The notes: generated by a model from the letters alone, not told the origin. 29,941 nt of DNA from CAZVCJ01 sp964625745 (GCA_964625745.1 CAZVCJ010000038.1:1-29941); one strand, 5' to 3'. Positions 20,867-29,802 are shown, counted from the stretch's first letter. Numbers and translations are program-made.

Positions 20867-21217
20867 TTATTCTTTAGCGTGAAGCTTCGCTTTCTTGTTC
20901 TCTAGTTCCAACTTGAGAGCCAACAGTCGTTGAGTTGCATCCAACACCACCATCTTCAGCTCGTCCTCTTCTCGCTTCAATCGCTCTAGCTGCCAAGTCT
21001 CATGCCCACCAGCTGCTTCCAGCTCAGCGATTTCACTGTCCATTTCCGTCTTGCGTTTGCGAAGCTCTGCCACTAGAGCTACTATCTCTTGGGCCAGTTG
21101 GCCGGCAAATCCTGCCGCCACAGATTCATCTTTTGTCTCCATTATTTCCATCCCCTTCGAGCGACTTGGTGAGCCTGGCTTCGGTTGATCATGGTTGCCT
21201 TTCTGCAGAGTCGCCAT
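20867..21217 (-). CDS. Small coiled-coil protein
   Basis: This is a 116-residue protein of unknown function. Residues about 40-116 form a continuous charged helix with heptad spacing (AQEIVALVAELRKRKTEMDSEI..., LKMVVLDATQRLLALKLEL), so it is probably a coiled-coil oligomer. There is no signal or membrane segment. The ATG at 21217 has a poor ribosome site. ATG 21142, with AAGGGG nine bases upstream, is an alternative start that removes a polar, proline-containing N-terminus. It is isolated between two repeat or mobile remnants. Confidence 0.5.
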   Translation of the reverse strand: MATLQKGNHDQPKPGSPSRSKGMEIMETKDESVAAGFAGQLAQEIVALVAELRKRKTEMDSEIAELEAAGGHETWQLERLKREEDELKMVVLDATQRLLALKLELENKKAKLHAKE

Positions 21218-21240
21218 TTGCGTATTTGCATTTCTCTTGA

Positions 21241-21417
21241 CCTAGTGGCATACTTCCTCCGGAAGAGTCTGGAAGTCTGAAATACGAGAAGGCCAGTGGC
21301 CGCAAACCCAGGTTGACCAAAACCCAAAAAGCCAAGCTGAAGGAGGTGGTGGAAGCAGGTGCGCAGGCCGCCGGGTTCGAGACGGCGTGCTGGACATCTT
21401 TACTGACCGGGTATTAG
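21241..21417 (+). pseudogene. IS630-type transposase remnant
   Basis: An open stretch of 58 codons without a start reads GRKPRLTKTQKAKLKEVVEAG followed by QAAGFETACWTS before a TAG at 21415-21417. This matches the helix-turn-helix linker region of IS630-family transposases (pattern 'G-R-P-x-L-T/S-x-x-Q-x-x-x-L ... G-P-Q-A-A-G-F-x-T-x-x-W'). The DDE catalytic domain is absent. Its end overlaps the stop of the minus-strand TPR gene, so the insertion or its decay may have set that gene's C-terminus. Confidence 0.7.
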
Positions 21418-23012
21418 CTACGCGGCAGTTCCTCCATGAATTCCTCAAGGTCCTTCCTGAATTCGCTCTTCGTTACATTTCGCTTTTGCATTTGTGAGAA
21501 TACAGTTAATCGTTCGTCAGCTCGACCGAGAGCCTCTAAGACTTGGACGTAGATTCCTGGACCCTCGTCCTTCAGACTGGGTACCCGGATGCAGCAAATG
21601 AGTTCAGTCATTTTCGCCATAGCCTTAGTTCTTGGTTCTTCCCTATTGATGTATTCTTCAATAGCTTTTGGCCTTATTTTGTCTTTGAAAATACGTTCCG
21701 CTTCCCTTTCTTCTCCTAACCCATATTGCGCTTGACCAAGCCCGAACAAGGCCCACTTGTTTTCATCGGCAGCTTTCGCAAAAGCTTCTTTTGCACATTC
21801 ATACATTTTTCGTGCTTCCTCCGGCTGGCCCTCCTTCCTTAGGTCATTACCGGCCTGAAGGTAAACATTACCGAGTTGGGTCAGAATACCCCTTCTTCGC
21901 TCTTGAAACTCTTCACTGGCCCCCTCTTGCTCTATTGAGCGTAGTAAATCAACAAGAGCCTGGATGAGTTGTGCTGCGGGCTCTTTCTTACTAAAGAACC
22001 GTGTCTCAATCATAATCCGTTGTAATTCGTACCGTCGAGCACCATCAGCTACTTCTCGAGCCTTTCCAAAGTACAAATGCGCATCGTCGAATTTACCAAG
22101 ATTATTGTACTCATATCCAATCCAGTACCATGCTAAGCTTTTGAGTTTGTTGTCTGCGTCTCTGCAGAGAGTTGTGGATTCCCAGCAATCAATAGCATCA
22201 TAGAACTGCTGCCCAAGATGAAAGTCCATTCCCCTGATGAAAAGACAAGCTGGTGTAAGTTCGAATTCAGGCAAGTCATCCAGAAAAGAGCTATTAATCT
22301 CAAAGCCGTTGATTTTCTCAGCTAGACTGTGGAGTCGGGACCGACGATCCGAGTTTGCAACCAAAGCTCTATCTTCTTGGGAAGGAACACTTTCGAGTAG
22401 CTTTCGGGAATCGCTATCTAATCCACGGAGAATCGATTTTGCCCTGTTTTCCACCAACTTCGCGGCTCTCTCACTTGCTTGATACGCCAGAGTAAGGGTC
22501 TGATTAACCAAATCGAGAGTTTCTTTGGAGCTCTCTAAGAACGTCTCTTGGACGAGCTGAATTCTCTGCTGGGCAGCCTCCTCGCCCCTCACAGCAAGCT
22601 CATGCGCTTGTATTGTTCTCTGTTCAGCACGACCTGCTCTACCTTCATCACGAAACCAACTAAAAACTCCGACACCCAAGATAAGGGCCAAAAACGCTAA
22701 AAGCCAGGTTTGGGTTTCACGGAGGTTAGCGACCCTGTCATTAAGTAAAGCGACCTGTATTTCCAGAGGCTGCGTACCTTGCACAGGAGTAGGTTGAGCC
22801 TGCGGGGTCGGCACTGCAGTCGGCTGAGACTGCGCGGTCGGCACTGCAGTCGCCTGAGACTGCGTACTTGGGACAGGAGTAGCTTGAGTCGCCGTATAAA
22901 CGTTAGGTTGGGTTGGAGACAACTTTTCCGTCGGCGCCGTTTCTTCGGCGTGTAATTGCCCTGCTGTGATACTTACAAGAACAAAAGCGAAAAGAAGAAT
23001 TTTCTTGGTCAC
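21414..23012 (-). CDS. Membrane-anchored TPR-repeat protein with signal peptide
   Basis: This is a 532-residue protein. The start is GTG 23012, chosen because it gives a classic signal peptide (TKKILLFAFVLVSITAGQLHA, cleavage after about residue 22) and has GGAG seven bases upstream; the longer frame adds 57 residues in front of it. Residues 24-83 are a Pro/Thr/Gln linker encoded partly by a 30-bp repeat. Residues 102-120 are a transmembrane helix. Next comes a coiled coil (about 121-200), and residues about 240-510 form TPR-like helical pairs. If the signal peptide is cleaved, one helix remains as anchor. No enzymatic motif is seen; a scaffold role is likely. The neighbouring STAND protein also carries TPRs. 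Confidence 0.75.
   Translation of the reverse strand: MTKKILLFAFVLVSITAGQLHAEETAPTEKLSPTQPNVYTATQATPVPSTQSQATAVPTAQSQPTAVPTPQAQPTPVQGTQPLEIQVALLNDRVANLRETQTWLLAFLALILGVGVFSWFRDEGRAGRAEQRTIQAHELAVRGEEAAQQRIQLVQETFLESSKETLDLVNQTLTLAYQASERAAKLVENRAKSILRGLDSDSRKLLESVPSQEDRALVANSDRRSRLHSLAEKINGFEINSSFLDDLPEFELTPACLFIRGMDFHLGQQFYDAIDCWESTTLCRDADNKLKSLAWYWIGYEYNNLGKFDDAHLYFGKAREVADGARRYELQRIMIETRFFSKKEPAAQLIQALVDLLRSIEQEGASEEFQERRRGILTQLGNVYLQAGNDLRKEGQPEEARKMYECAKEAFAKAADENKWALFGLGQAQYGLGEEREAERIFKDKIRPKAIEEYINREEPRTKAMAKMTELICCIRVPSLKDEGPGIYVQVLEALGRADERLTVFSQMQKRNVTKSEFRKDLEEFMEELPRS
22807..22866. repeat. 30-bp tandem repeat encoding the Pro/Thr linker
   Basis: Two nearly identical 30-bp units (22807-22836 and 22837-22866), each starting GTCGGCACTGCAGTCG, have weaker copies on both sides. 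They encode ten-residue units close to AVPTAQSQPT in the linker of the TPR protein. The linker length is likely to vary between strains. Confidence 0.7.
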
Positions 23013-23544
23013 TGAGTTTCTCCGTCTGATGTTTTGTGATGTTTTCTTGGTTAATTCCCGTCCAAGGTTATATTGTACCTGCGCCAATAACTGCGGCAGA
23101 GGGATTCCGGACACCCAAAGCCTTTTCTCGTTCTTCCCTTCCTCTGAGTTCGGGTAGTGTCCCTCAACTGACTTGATAGGCAAACTATTGGCAACGAAGC
23201 ACTATATGCAGTGTTTAGCATTTAGCTATCCACAATATCTAGCGGTGATTCGATCCGACCAATCTCATCAAGTCAACCGAGGGACAACACCTGAGTTCGT
23301 ACACGAGGATGTATTCGATCTGGCCGTCCTCTTTCGCACGCCCTCAGGCAAGGTGAAATCACCCGCATCGTACTGATTGGAGCACAAGCTGGTATGGTAC
23401 ACCATCAGGGCCCCGCAGTCAACTTTCTGATTGTTAATTTGCAGACGCCTTTATAGGTGTGTCTTCCATTCGTGTGCAGAAGTTATGGTTAAGGATTTTG
23501 CTGAACTTGATTTGATATTTGGCACTCTACTAGTGCGGAGCATC
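23013..23544. other. 532-bp gene-free stretch between the TPR and STAND genes
   Basis: Apart from the MITE-like element at 23158-23287 I see no gene, RNA or convincing promoter here. Short plus-strand frames (for example 23173-23376 and 23431-23658) lack ribosome sites and family resemblance and cross the repeat or the STAND gene. Confidence 0.5.
23158..23287. mobile_element. MITE-like element, 130 bp with 20-bp terminal inverted repeats
   Basis: TGTCCCTCAACTGACTTGAT (23158-23177) and ATCAAGTCAACCGAGGGACA (23268-23287) are inverted repeats with 17 of 20 matches. The interior has no transposase. A target-site duplication is not evident. It is best explained as a non-autonomous element or a worn insertion-sequence remnant. 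Confidence 0.5.
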
Positions 23545-26400
23545 TTAAGCGCTCAGCCTTTCCACAAATATCATCTGCGGTTTGCCATCTCCCATTTCTC
23601 TCAGCCGTGCATTCCTCTCTTCACTTTCCAATCCTTCGCGCTGCCAATAGCCAATTAGGTACTCCCGCAGCACATGTCCTTTATCAACTTGTCCGTTTAC
23701 TTGCAGTCGTTGTATTCGTTGGGCAATCTCCTCCACTATCTCATCAAGAAGATAACGGTTGAACTTCAAGGCATTTCGGCATGCCTCGGCATAAAGGGCC
23801 AGACCCTCGGAATCCTTTCCCTCATCGAACTTAATGTGTGCCAATATCAACTGGAGTTGAGCAAGATGGTCGAAATAGCGATGTGCCTTAGCCAGCTTGA
23901 TCGCTTCCTCGGCCCGCGGTAAGACATCACTGTGAGCGCCTTTGGCGTAGTGAACGCGACAAAGACCTAGTAAAGCCTCTACTTGCTTATATCTGTTCTT
24001 ACGCTCCCTCACTATTTGCAAACCCCGGGTATAGCGGTCTAGCGCGTTAGTATAGTCTTGCCTATCCAGGTATAAGTTACCAAGGTTGATGTGCGTCCAT
24101 CCTACCCCGCCGATGTCACCGAGTCTCTGTTTGATCTCAATAGACTTATAGAAGTATTCTATAGCTCTGTCCCATTGTTTTCTTCTATGGCAAACAATGC
24201 CCAGATTCTCCAAAGCGATGCTCATATCGAGATCATTACCCGCCTTTTTGCATATTTCTAGACATTCTGTGTAGCACTCCCACGCCTTTTCATCCAGGCC
24301 TTGCGCCAGATAGACATCCCCCCAATGGCGTAGAGACTCTCCTATTTTGTGCTCCAAGTTCTGGCTTCGAAGAATTTCCAGAGCTCGCTCGTAATCTTTA
24401 GAAACCTCTTCCCATCTACCTAAATACGTACTCACTCGATCTACACGGAGTCGAGATTCCATGGTACCTGCTTCATGGTTGATCTTCTTGAAGACCTCTA
24501 GACTTTGCCTGTAGTAGTCAGCCGCCTCAAACCATATGCCCTGTAGTCGATAAATATTGGCTATATTGAAAAGCGTCCAACCCACGTTTCGGTCATCCCC
24601 CTGTGCACGGAAAGTTTCCAAGATGCTTTCAAAAACCTTCATCGCCTCATCAGCTTTGCCCTGTTGGGTGTAGATCTTCCCAATGTAGTTTGCAGCTTGT
24701 CCATCAATGTATGGGCTTGCACCAGAACACTGTTCAAAAGCTTTTCTTGCGTCGTCTAACCTCCACCGGCGGTAATATACTTCCCCCAGATAGAAGGCAA
24801 CGCGTGGTCTTAGTGACAGGGCGATATCTAAGCGTTCAAATAGCTTTTCATAGATTTCTTCGGCCTCACGCCACCGCCCACGACGATGAGCCAGCTTCCC
24901 TTCAAAGAACTGAATCCATTGCTTACCTCTATCACTTAGAGGACATGTCCTTGCCTCATCCAACAGCATCTCATACAAGCCAAACTGATACAGTTTTTCA
25001 GCTTGCTCCAATAGACCCATGAGTAGATCGATTCCTTTATCCTCATTTACGTTCAGTAGATGATATAACTCTTCCAAAACCATCTTTTGCCATTCTTCGC
25101 CACTCGCTTCTACCACTTTCTCCTCATAGAATTCAACTGCCCTCTCATGGAGTCTCCTGTGGCTGCTAGGTGCCCGTGTCCTAAATTCCTCAGTCAAGTA
25201 ATATCTAACGGTATTATCTAGCGATAGACCACCACGGCCATAGGTAACAAAAGAAAATGCCCCCAAACGCTCATACAGCTCAGAAACGTCCTTTGTCTCT
25301 AGGAGGTACTCCATTATATCTTCATCTAACCATCTAACCACCGCACAAACTTGCAGAGCATTGCGTAACTCCTTGTCAGAAACCTGCCTCATAATGCGGT
25401 CTACCACGGCCTTCATGACTGTGAACCTTTGATCGGCTTTGGAGAAATCAACGGCGGTCAGTAGCCTGCCATCTGTGAGTTCAGTGCATAGGGCGAGCGC
25501 TAGCGGAAGTCCCTGACTGAACTCTATGAGAGCATCTGCCAGTGCTGGCTCCGTTATACCTTTCAGTTGCAAGTAGTCCGTAGCTTCTTTCTTTGAGAGG
25601 GCTTCCAGCGGCAGGTACCTTATAATGGGCTTCCAGTCATCCCACTCTTCTCCAAGGCTCTGCCTTCCTGCAATGACCAAAACGGCATGCTGTTCGAGAT
25701 TCGCAAGGAGTTCATTCCTAACCCATTCATCCAACAGACCCGATTCTTCATATGCATCAAACATCAGAACGCAACGTCTGTGTGCTGCGTAGGCGTTGAT
25801 GTCTTCCATAAGTTGCTTAGTCACATCACTCTCTGGATTCAAGTAGAACTCAGCTTCTTGGCGATTTAATCTGCGGTAGATGGCCTCGATGACCTTTTCC
25901 GCACTGACCTCACCAACGGCTTGTAGTGCCGCCTCTGCAAAGCTGGTGGCCATTATTCCGCCGCCTGGAACTGCCATACCACCCAGGACTCCTCCAGCGA
26001 GTATAGCACCTTTTGCAAGTATCTTAAAGATGGCGGGCGGAATATCCTTTTGCTGTTGCAGTTGCTTATGAATATTCAAATACCGTGTGACTTCAGCGTC
26101 AAACTCAGGGAAAGGAATCGGTGGTTCCCCTCCAAAAAATTGGTCGCGAATCGAGCGCACCACTGCAACGATACTCCTTTGTGCATTACCATCAATAAGA
26201 GTCACTGGAATCGCATGGCCCTGACAGAGTTGCCTGAATTGACTAAGCAACGAGGTCTTTCCTACACCACCCACACCGGATATAAACAGGATGTTAAATG
26301 GTGGTTCACCGTCAGCGAGCACTGAGCGAAAGATCTCGATTTCCTTCTCGCGGCCTATGAAGCGACGTTTGGCTGCAAGAATGTCCTTTAACCTTGGCAT
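23545..26400 (-). CDS. STAND-family NTPase with C-terminal TPR repeats
   Basis: This is a 951-residue soluble protein. A short N-terminal helix leads to FIGREKEI (14-21). The NTPase module follows: Walker A GVGGVGKT (42-49), Walker B CVLMFDAYEE (210-219, D215), a sensor Arg in VIAGRQ (R246) and the STAND GLPLAL motif (297-302). Winged-helix-like sequence follows, then about 10-12 TPR units from about 480 to 920. Between Walker A and B lies an unusual Gly/Ala-rich hydrophobic stretch (123-163). No N-terminal effector domain (TIR, nuclease, protease) is present. STAND proteins sense a ligand through their repeats and oligomerise; roles range from transcription control to phage defence, and none can be chosen here. 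ATG 26400 is preferred because GGGAG lies 8 bases upstream. Confidence 0.88.
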   Translation of the reverse strand: MPRLKDILAAKRRFIGREKEIEIFRSVLADGEPPFNILFISGVGGVGKTSLLSQFRQLCQGHAIPVTLIDGNAQRSIVAVVRSIRDQFFGGEPPIPFPEFDAEVTRYLNIHKQLQQQKDIPPAIFKILAKGAILAGGVLGGMAVPGGGIMATSFAEAALQAVGEVSAEKVIEAIYRRLNRQEAEFYLNPESDVTKQLMEDINAYAAHRRCVLMFDAYEESGLLDEWVRNELLANLEQHAVLVIAGRQSLGEEWDDWKPIIRYLPLEALSKKEATDYLQLKGITEPALADALIEFSQGLPLALALCTELTDGRLLTAVDFSKADQRFTVMKAVVDRIMRQVSDKELRNALQVCAVVRWLDEDIMEYLLETKDVSELYERLGAFSFVTYGRGGLSLDNTVRYYLTEEFRTRAPSSHRRLHERAVEFYEEKVVEASGEEWQKMVLEELYHLLNVNEDKGIDLLMGLLEQAEKLYQFGLYEMLLDEARTCPLSDRGKQWIQFFEGKLAHRRGRWREAEEIYEKLFERLDIALSLRPRVAFYLGEVYYRRWRLDDARKAFEQCSGASPYIDGQAANYIGKIYTQQGKADEAMKVFESILETFRAQGDDRNVGWTLFNIANIYRLQGIWFEAADYYRQSLEVFKKINHEAGTMESRLRVDRVSTYLGRWEEVSKDYERALEILRSQNLEHKIGESLRHWGDVYLAQGLDEKAWECYTECLEICKKAGNDLDMSIALENLGIVCHRRKQWDRAIEYFYKSIEIKQRLGDIGGVGWTHINLGNLYLDRQDYTNALDRYTRGLQIVRERKNRYKQVEALLGLCRVHYAKGAHSDVLPRAEEAIKLAKAHRYFDHLAQLQLILAHIKFDEGKDSEGLALYAEACRNALKFNRYLLDEIVEEIAQRIQRLQVNGQVDKGHVLREYLIGYWQREGLESEERNARLREMGDGKPQMIFVERLSA

Positions 26401-26505
26401 TTTCCCACTCCCTTTCAAGACCATGCAGTGGATCAATCGCGATTCCACCAACATGATCAAGCCGTGACACAGTTGCTTGACTCCGGCATCAATCTATCCA
26501 CCAGA

Positions 26506-28992
26506 TCAAGAGTTGATGGTCACCTTCTGTGCTTGCAATCTTTCTTCTCTTCCCCTAAGGTCGTATACTAGTATATATTCGACCTCTCCATCCGCTCTGC
26601 AACGCCCTTGTGCTTCTACAATGTGAAGGTTTAGCGCTTCGTCATAGCCCCACATAAGATAAGGCAGATCAAATGGGGAAACCCACCACCTTTCGAAAAC
26701 GGTTTCGGCCACAGCCTCTGTGATCTTGAGTGCTTTTGCGTCTGGCTTCCCCCCCACTAAGTATTTTCCACCAAACGAAAAGGTCCAAGGTTTACCTAGG
26801 TTGGAAAACACTTCAGGATTTAAGCTTCTCACAATATGTATGAGATCTTTCGCCGCAGTTCCCTTCTCTATTGACCTCAATTGCGCAGTGTACAGATTCA
26901 TCTCAACTATGACTTGATCAAGGTGACAAGCCACCCTGAAGACAAAATGTCTGTCTTCAAACTCCGGCAACCCAAGCTCTTGAGGATTATAGAGAACAAT
27001 TATCTCTCGCAAGCCGGGATCTTCCAACCACATTGGATAGTCGTGAGTTAGAAATTGCTGTACCATTTCCGGGCTCTTTATGCCCATCCTCCACTCGGCT
27101 GTCCCCAGTGGCTGGATTGCATAGCAAGTTCTCAGTCCCACCCAATAACCCCGCTCAATGACATCCAGCATAGTTTTTCTCAGCCGCTCACGATTTTGAG
27201 CGCTGACAGGAACCTCAAGAATCCGTTCACTATGCGGGATGAGCTTTAACACTTCGGCTAGCTTGGCCTTATCAGTTACCCACGGTGAATTCTGCCAAAG
27301 ATCTTCAGCTCGCGCAGCAAATTCATGAGCCATTTCGGCATCATCCCGATAATCAGCATTTGCCCATGCACTAGGCTCGTGTAGCCTCTGAGCCCACGAG
27401 AGAAGCTTAACTAATTCTGGCTGGCCCTCATGCTCAGGTTCCTGGGTAAGGAGTTGGCCCAAGAAGACCTCGCCGGTTCCACCATCAATGGAAATAAAAT
27501 CACCCTCCCGTACCACTTTGTCGTTTACAGAGAAGCTCTTGGTCCCCAGCTCAATCTTAAGAGCATCGCAGCCAACCACACAAGGCTTATTTAAGTTCCG
27601 CGCCACCAGCACCATATGGCTTGTCACACCCCCCCGACTAGTTAGGATCCCCTTGGCCTTGAGCATGCCATGCACATCGTCGGGGTTGGTCTCGGGGCAC
27701 ACCAAGATGACCGGCTTGCCACCTAGCCCCCAACGCTCGGCAGTGTCTGCGTCAAAGACAGCCCGCCCCAACGCAGCCCCCGACGAGGCGCCTAATCCCT
27801 TAGCTAAGAATCGCCCACTGGCCACAGCCTCTTCTTTAGCCTCGGGGTCGAATCGGGGATAACGCAGTCGGTCGATCTCACTCGGCCTCACACGTTGCAC
27901 CGCCTCCTTACTAGTGATCAAGCCCTCTTCAACCATATCTACGGCTATTTTCATCGCCGCCTGGGGGGCGAGCTTCGCGGCGCGTGTCTGGAGTATCCAA
28001 AGTTTGCCTTGCTCAATACTAAATTCTACATCTTGGGCTTCGCGGTAATGGCGTTCTAGACGTTCGCAGGTTTCTATTAATTCGTCGTAAGCCGCAGGGA
28101 GCTCATTCTTTAGCTCCTGGAGTGGTTTAGGGATACGAATACTACTGGCCACCACGTCCTCACCTTGAGCATTGAGGAGGTACTCGCCATAAATCACTTT
28201 ATCCCCATTTCTCGGGTCCCTGGTAAAGGCCACTCCTGTCCCAGAGTCTAAGCCCATGTTACCGAAGACCATGGTCTGGACAGTAGCCGCTGTGCCCAAG
28301 TCGTGAGGGGTATTGTGGAAGTCACGATAGTCGATGGCCCGTTTGCTGTTCCACGACTCAAAGATAGCTCGGATAGCCATTTGTAATTGCTGGTACGGAT
28401 CCCCGGGGAAGTTTATCCCAGCTTCTCGACTAACGATGGCCTTGAACTTTTCAGTGATTTCCTTTAAGTCCTCAGCCGTGAGCTCTGTATCAAGCTTGGC
28501 CCCTTTCTTTTCCCTATAGTAGTCCAAGACTTTCTCGAAATTTGCAGGTGCAATATGAAAGACAATTTTGCCAAACATCTGAATGAGGCGGCGATAGGCA
28601 TCGTAGGCAAAACGCGGATTCCCAGTGAGTTGAATGAGGCCCTGTAAAGTCTCCTCATTGAGCCCCAGGTTTAACACGGTGTCCAACATCCCTGGCATGG
28701 AGAGCTTAGCACCTGACCGAGCTGAGACTAATAATGGATTTTGCGAGTCACCAAATTTCTTGCTGGTACGCTCCTCCAACTCTTTGAGAGCAGTCAAAGT
28801 TTGTTCCCACAACCCTTCCGGGAACTCCTTGCCAGCCGCGTAGTAAGCCTTCCAGGCCTCAGTGGTAATGGTAAAACCTGGCGGGATAGGCAAACCTATC
28901 TGAGTCATCTCGGATAGACCCGCACCTTTTCCGCCTAAAAGATCGCGATTCGCACCGCCCTCTTCAAAAAGATAAACCCATTTCTTTGCCAT
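26506..28992 (-). CDS. Pyruvate-phosphate-dikinase-like enzyme with a replaced C-terminal domain
   Basis: This is an 828-residue protein. Residues 1-340 are the PPDK ATP-grasp module: FEEGGANRDLLGGKGAGLSEM (9-29), SARSGAKLSMPGMLDTVLNLG (90-110), GNMGLDSGTGVAFTRDP and the terminal LWILQTR. Residues about 385-515 are the phosphohistidine swivel domain with ETNPDDVHGM and catalytic H459 in GGVTSHM. In true PPDK a TIM barrel with RTEHMFF and a C-terminal catalytic Cys follows. Here neither motif is found, and residues about 540-828 are unfamiliar. So the ATP-to-His phosphotransfer half looks intact but the acceptor is probably not pyruvate. Start ATG 28992 has GGAGGT about 10 bases upstream; the TTG at 29010 lies inside that site. 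It has its own promoter, downstream of upp. Confidence 0.85.
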   Translation of the reverse strand: MAKKWVYLFEEGGANRDLLGGKGAGLSEMTQIGLPIPPGFTITTEAWKAYYAAGKEFPEGLWEQTLTALKELEERTSKKFGDSQNPLLVSARSGAKLSMPGMLDTVLNLGLNEETLQGLIQLTGNPRFAYDAYRRLIQMFGKIVFHIAPANFEKVLDYYREKKGAKLDTELTAEDLKEITEKFKAIVSREAGINFPGDPYQQLQMAIRAIFESWNSKRAIDYRDFHNTPHDLGTAATVQTMVFGNMGLDSGTGVAFTRDPRNGDKVIYGEYLLNAQGEDVVASSIRIPKPLQELKNELPAAYDELIETCERLERHYREAQDVEFSIEQGKLWILQTRAAKLAPQAAMKIAVDMVEEGLITSKEAVQRVRPSEIDRLRYPRFDPEAKEEAVASGRFLAKGLGASSGAALGRAVFDADTAERWGLGGKPVILVCPETNPDDVHGMLKAKGILTSRGGVTSHMVLVARNLNKPCVVGCDALKIELGTKSFSVNDKVVREGDFISIDGGTGEVFLGQLLTQEPEHEGQPELVKLLSWAQRLHEPSAWANADYRDDAEMAHEFAARAEDLWQNSPWVTDKAKLAEVLKLIPHSERILEVPVSAQNRERLRKTMLDVIERGYWVGLRTCYAIQPLGTAEWRMGIKSPEMVQQFLTHDYPMWLEDPGLREIIVLYNPQELGLPEFEDRHFVFRVACHLDQVIVEMNLYTAQLRSIEKGTAAKDLIHIVRSLNPEVFSNLGKPWTFSFGGKYLVGGKPDAKALKITEAVAETVFERWWVSPFDLPYLMWGYDEALNLHIVEAQGRCRADGEVEYILVYDLRGREERLQAQKVTINS

Positions 28993-29041
28993 CTGTACAA
29001 GAACCTCCAATTGTCAGTTGACCTTGTATAACTGCGAACTG

Positions 29042-29070
29042 ATTTTACCAGATTTACGAAAAATCGTCAA
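29042..29070 (-). promoter_or_regulatory. Promoter of the PPDK-like gene
   Basis: On the minus strand TTGACG (29070-29065), 17 bp, TAAAAT (29047-29042). The predicted transcript starts near 29035, giving a leader of about 43 bases. It shows that the gene need not depend on read-through from upp. Confidence 0.7.
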
Positions 29071-29125
29071 CTGGCAAGAGCAGCGAGAAGTGCTACAAAT
29101 CTCCCTATTCTCACGCCGTCCCGAG

Positions 29126-29737
29126 CTATCTATTGACTGCGTTGCCCAGTCCCGGTATCATGCAGCCAACCTCGTTGAGGTGGTCGTCAACAGCAGCGAT
29201 GTAGATGGGAACATCGGGATGGGCTCTAGCAAGGCGCTCGATTCCCTCAGGGGCAGCGATGATGCCCACGAACTTGATACATTGAACGCCGCACCCCTTT
29301 AACAAGCTGGCGACAGCCACTGCCGAGTCGCCCGTAGCCAACATGAGATCGAGGATGAAGGCCATCCCTGCCGTCGCTCGCTCAGGCACGCTGGTGTAGT
29401 ACTCGATGAGCTCTAGCGTCTCTTCGTCCCGATAGAACCCAATGTGCCAGACCTGAGCCTTAGGGATCAACTCTAAAGCGGGTTCCACCATGCTCAAGCC
29501 CGCCCTCAGGATGGGAGCGAAAGCAATGCCTTCGCCTGGCACCTGTCCTACAGTGGTTCCCATCGGCGAGATGACGGGTCTCTCCCATGGAGCGAAGTTC
29601 GCGGTCGCCTCGTAGAGAAGAAGCCAAGTCAGCTCCTTGAGCAATTCCCTGAACTTGCCGGGCTCCGTTTCGACGTCGCGCAACCAAGTCAGCTTGTGCT
29701 GGATGAGGGGATGATTAGATTGGAAGACTTTAGCCAC
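29126..29737 (-). CDS. upp: Uracil phosphoribosyltransferase
   Basis: This 203-residue enzyme makes UMP from uracil and PRPP in the cytoplasm. It shows HPLIQHKLTWLRD at the N-terminus, GIAFAPILRAGLSMVEPALELIP, HIGFYRDEETLE.. and the PRPP loop FILDLMLATGDSA. The loop deviates from the usual LDPMLATGGSA. The C-terminus, GCMIPGLGNAVNR, differs from the normal GLGDAGDR and stops about five residues early. The start is GTG 29737 with GAGGAGG just upstream. An exact consensus promoter lies 65 bp before it. Together with udk this gives two routes to UMP in the window. Confidence 0.92.
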   Translation of the reverse strand: MAKVFQSNHPLIQHKLTWLRDVETEPGKFRELLKELTWLLLYEATANFAPWERPVISPMGTTVGQVPGEGIAFAPILRAGLSMVEPALELIPKAQVWHIGFYRDEETLELIEYYTSVPERATAGMAFILDLMLATGDSAVAVASLLKGCGVQCIKFVGIIAAPEGIERLARAHPDVPIYIAAVDDHLNEVGCMIPGLGNAVNR

Positions 29738-29802
29738 TGGACCTCCTCAGGGTCAATAAACGGCCTCAGTCGTAGGCACGTATTTGCTTTATTCCGCTGA
29801 CT

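Noticed and set aside
22807..22866. CRISPR-like array
   Set aside because: The 30-bp units are contiguous without spacers and encode a Pro/Thr linker in frame, so it is a coding minisatellite.
23173..23376. 67-residue plus-strand frame in the gap between TPR and STAND genes
   Set aside because: It starts within the left terminal repeat of the MITE-like element and runs past its right end, has no ribosome site and resembles no family.
26506..28992. C-terminal frameshift as the reason for the missing PPDK barrel
   Set aside because: The frame is open for all 828 codons, the C-terminal translation is well composed and runs to a proper stop, and I see no barrel motifs in the other translations of this stretch.
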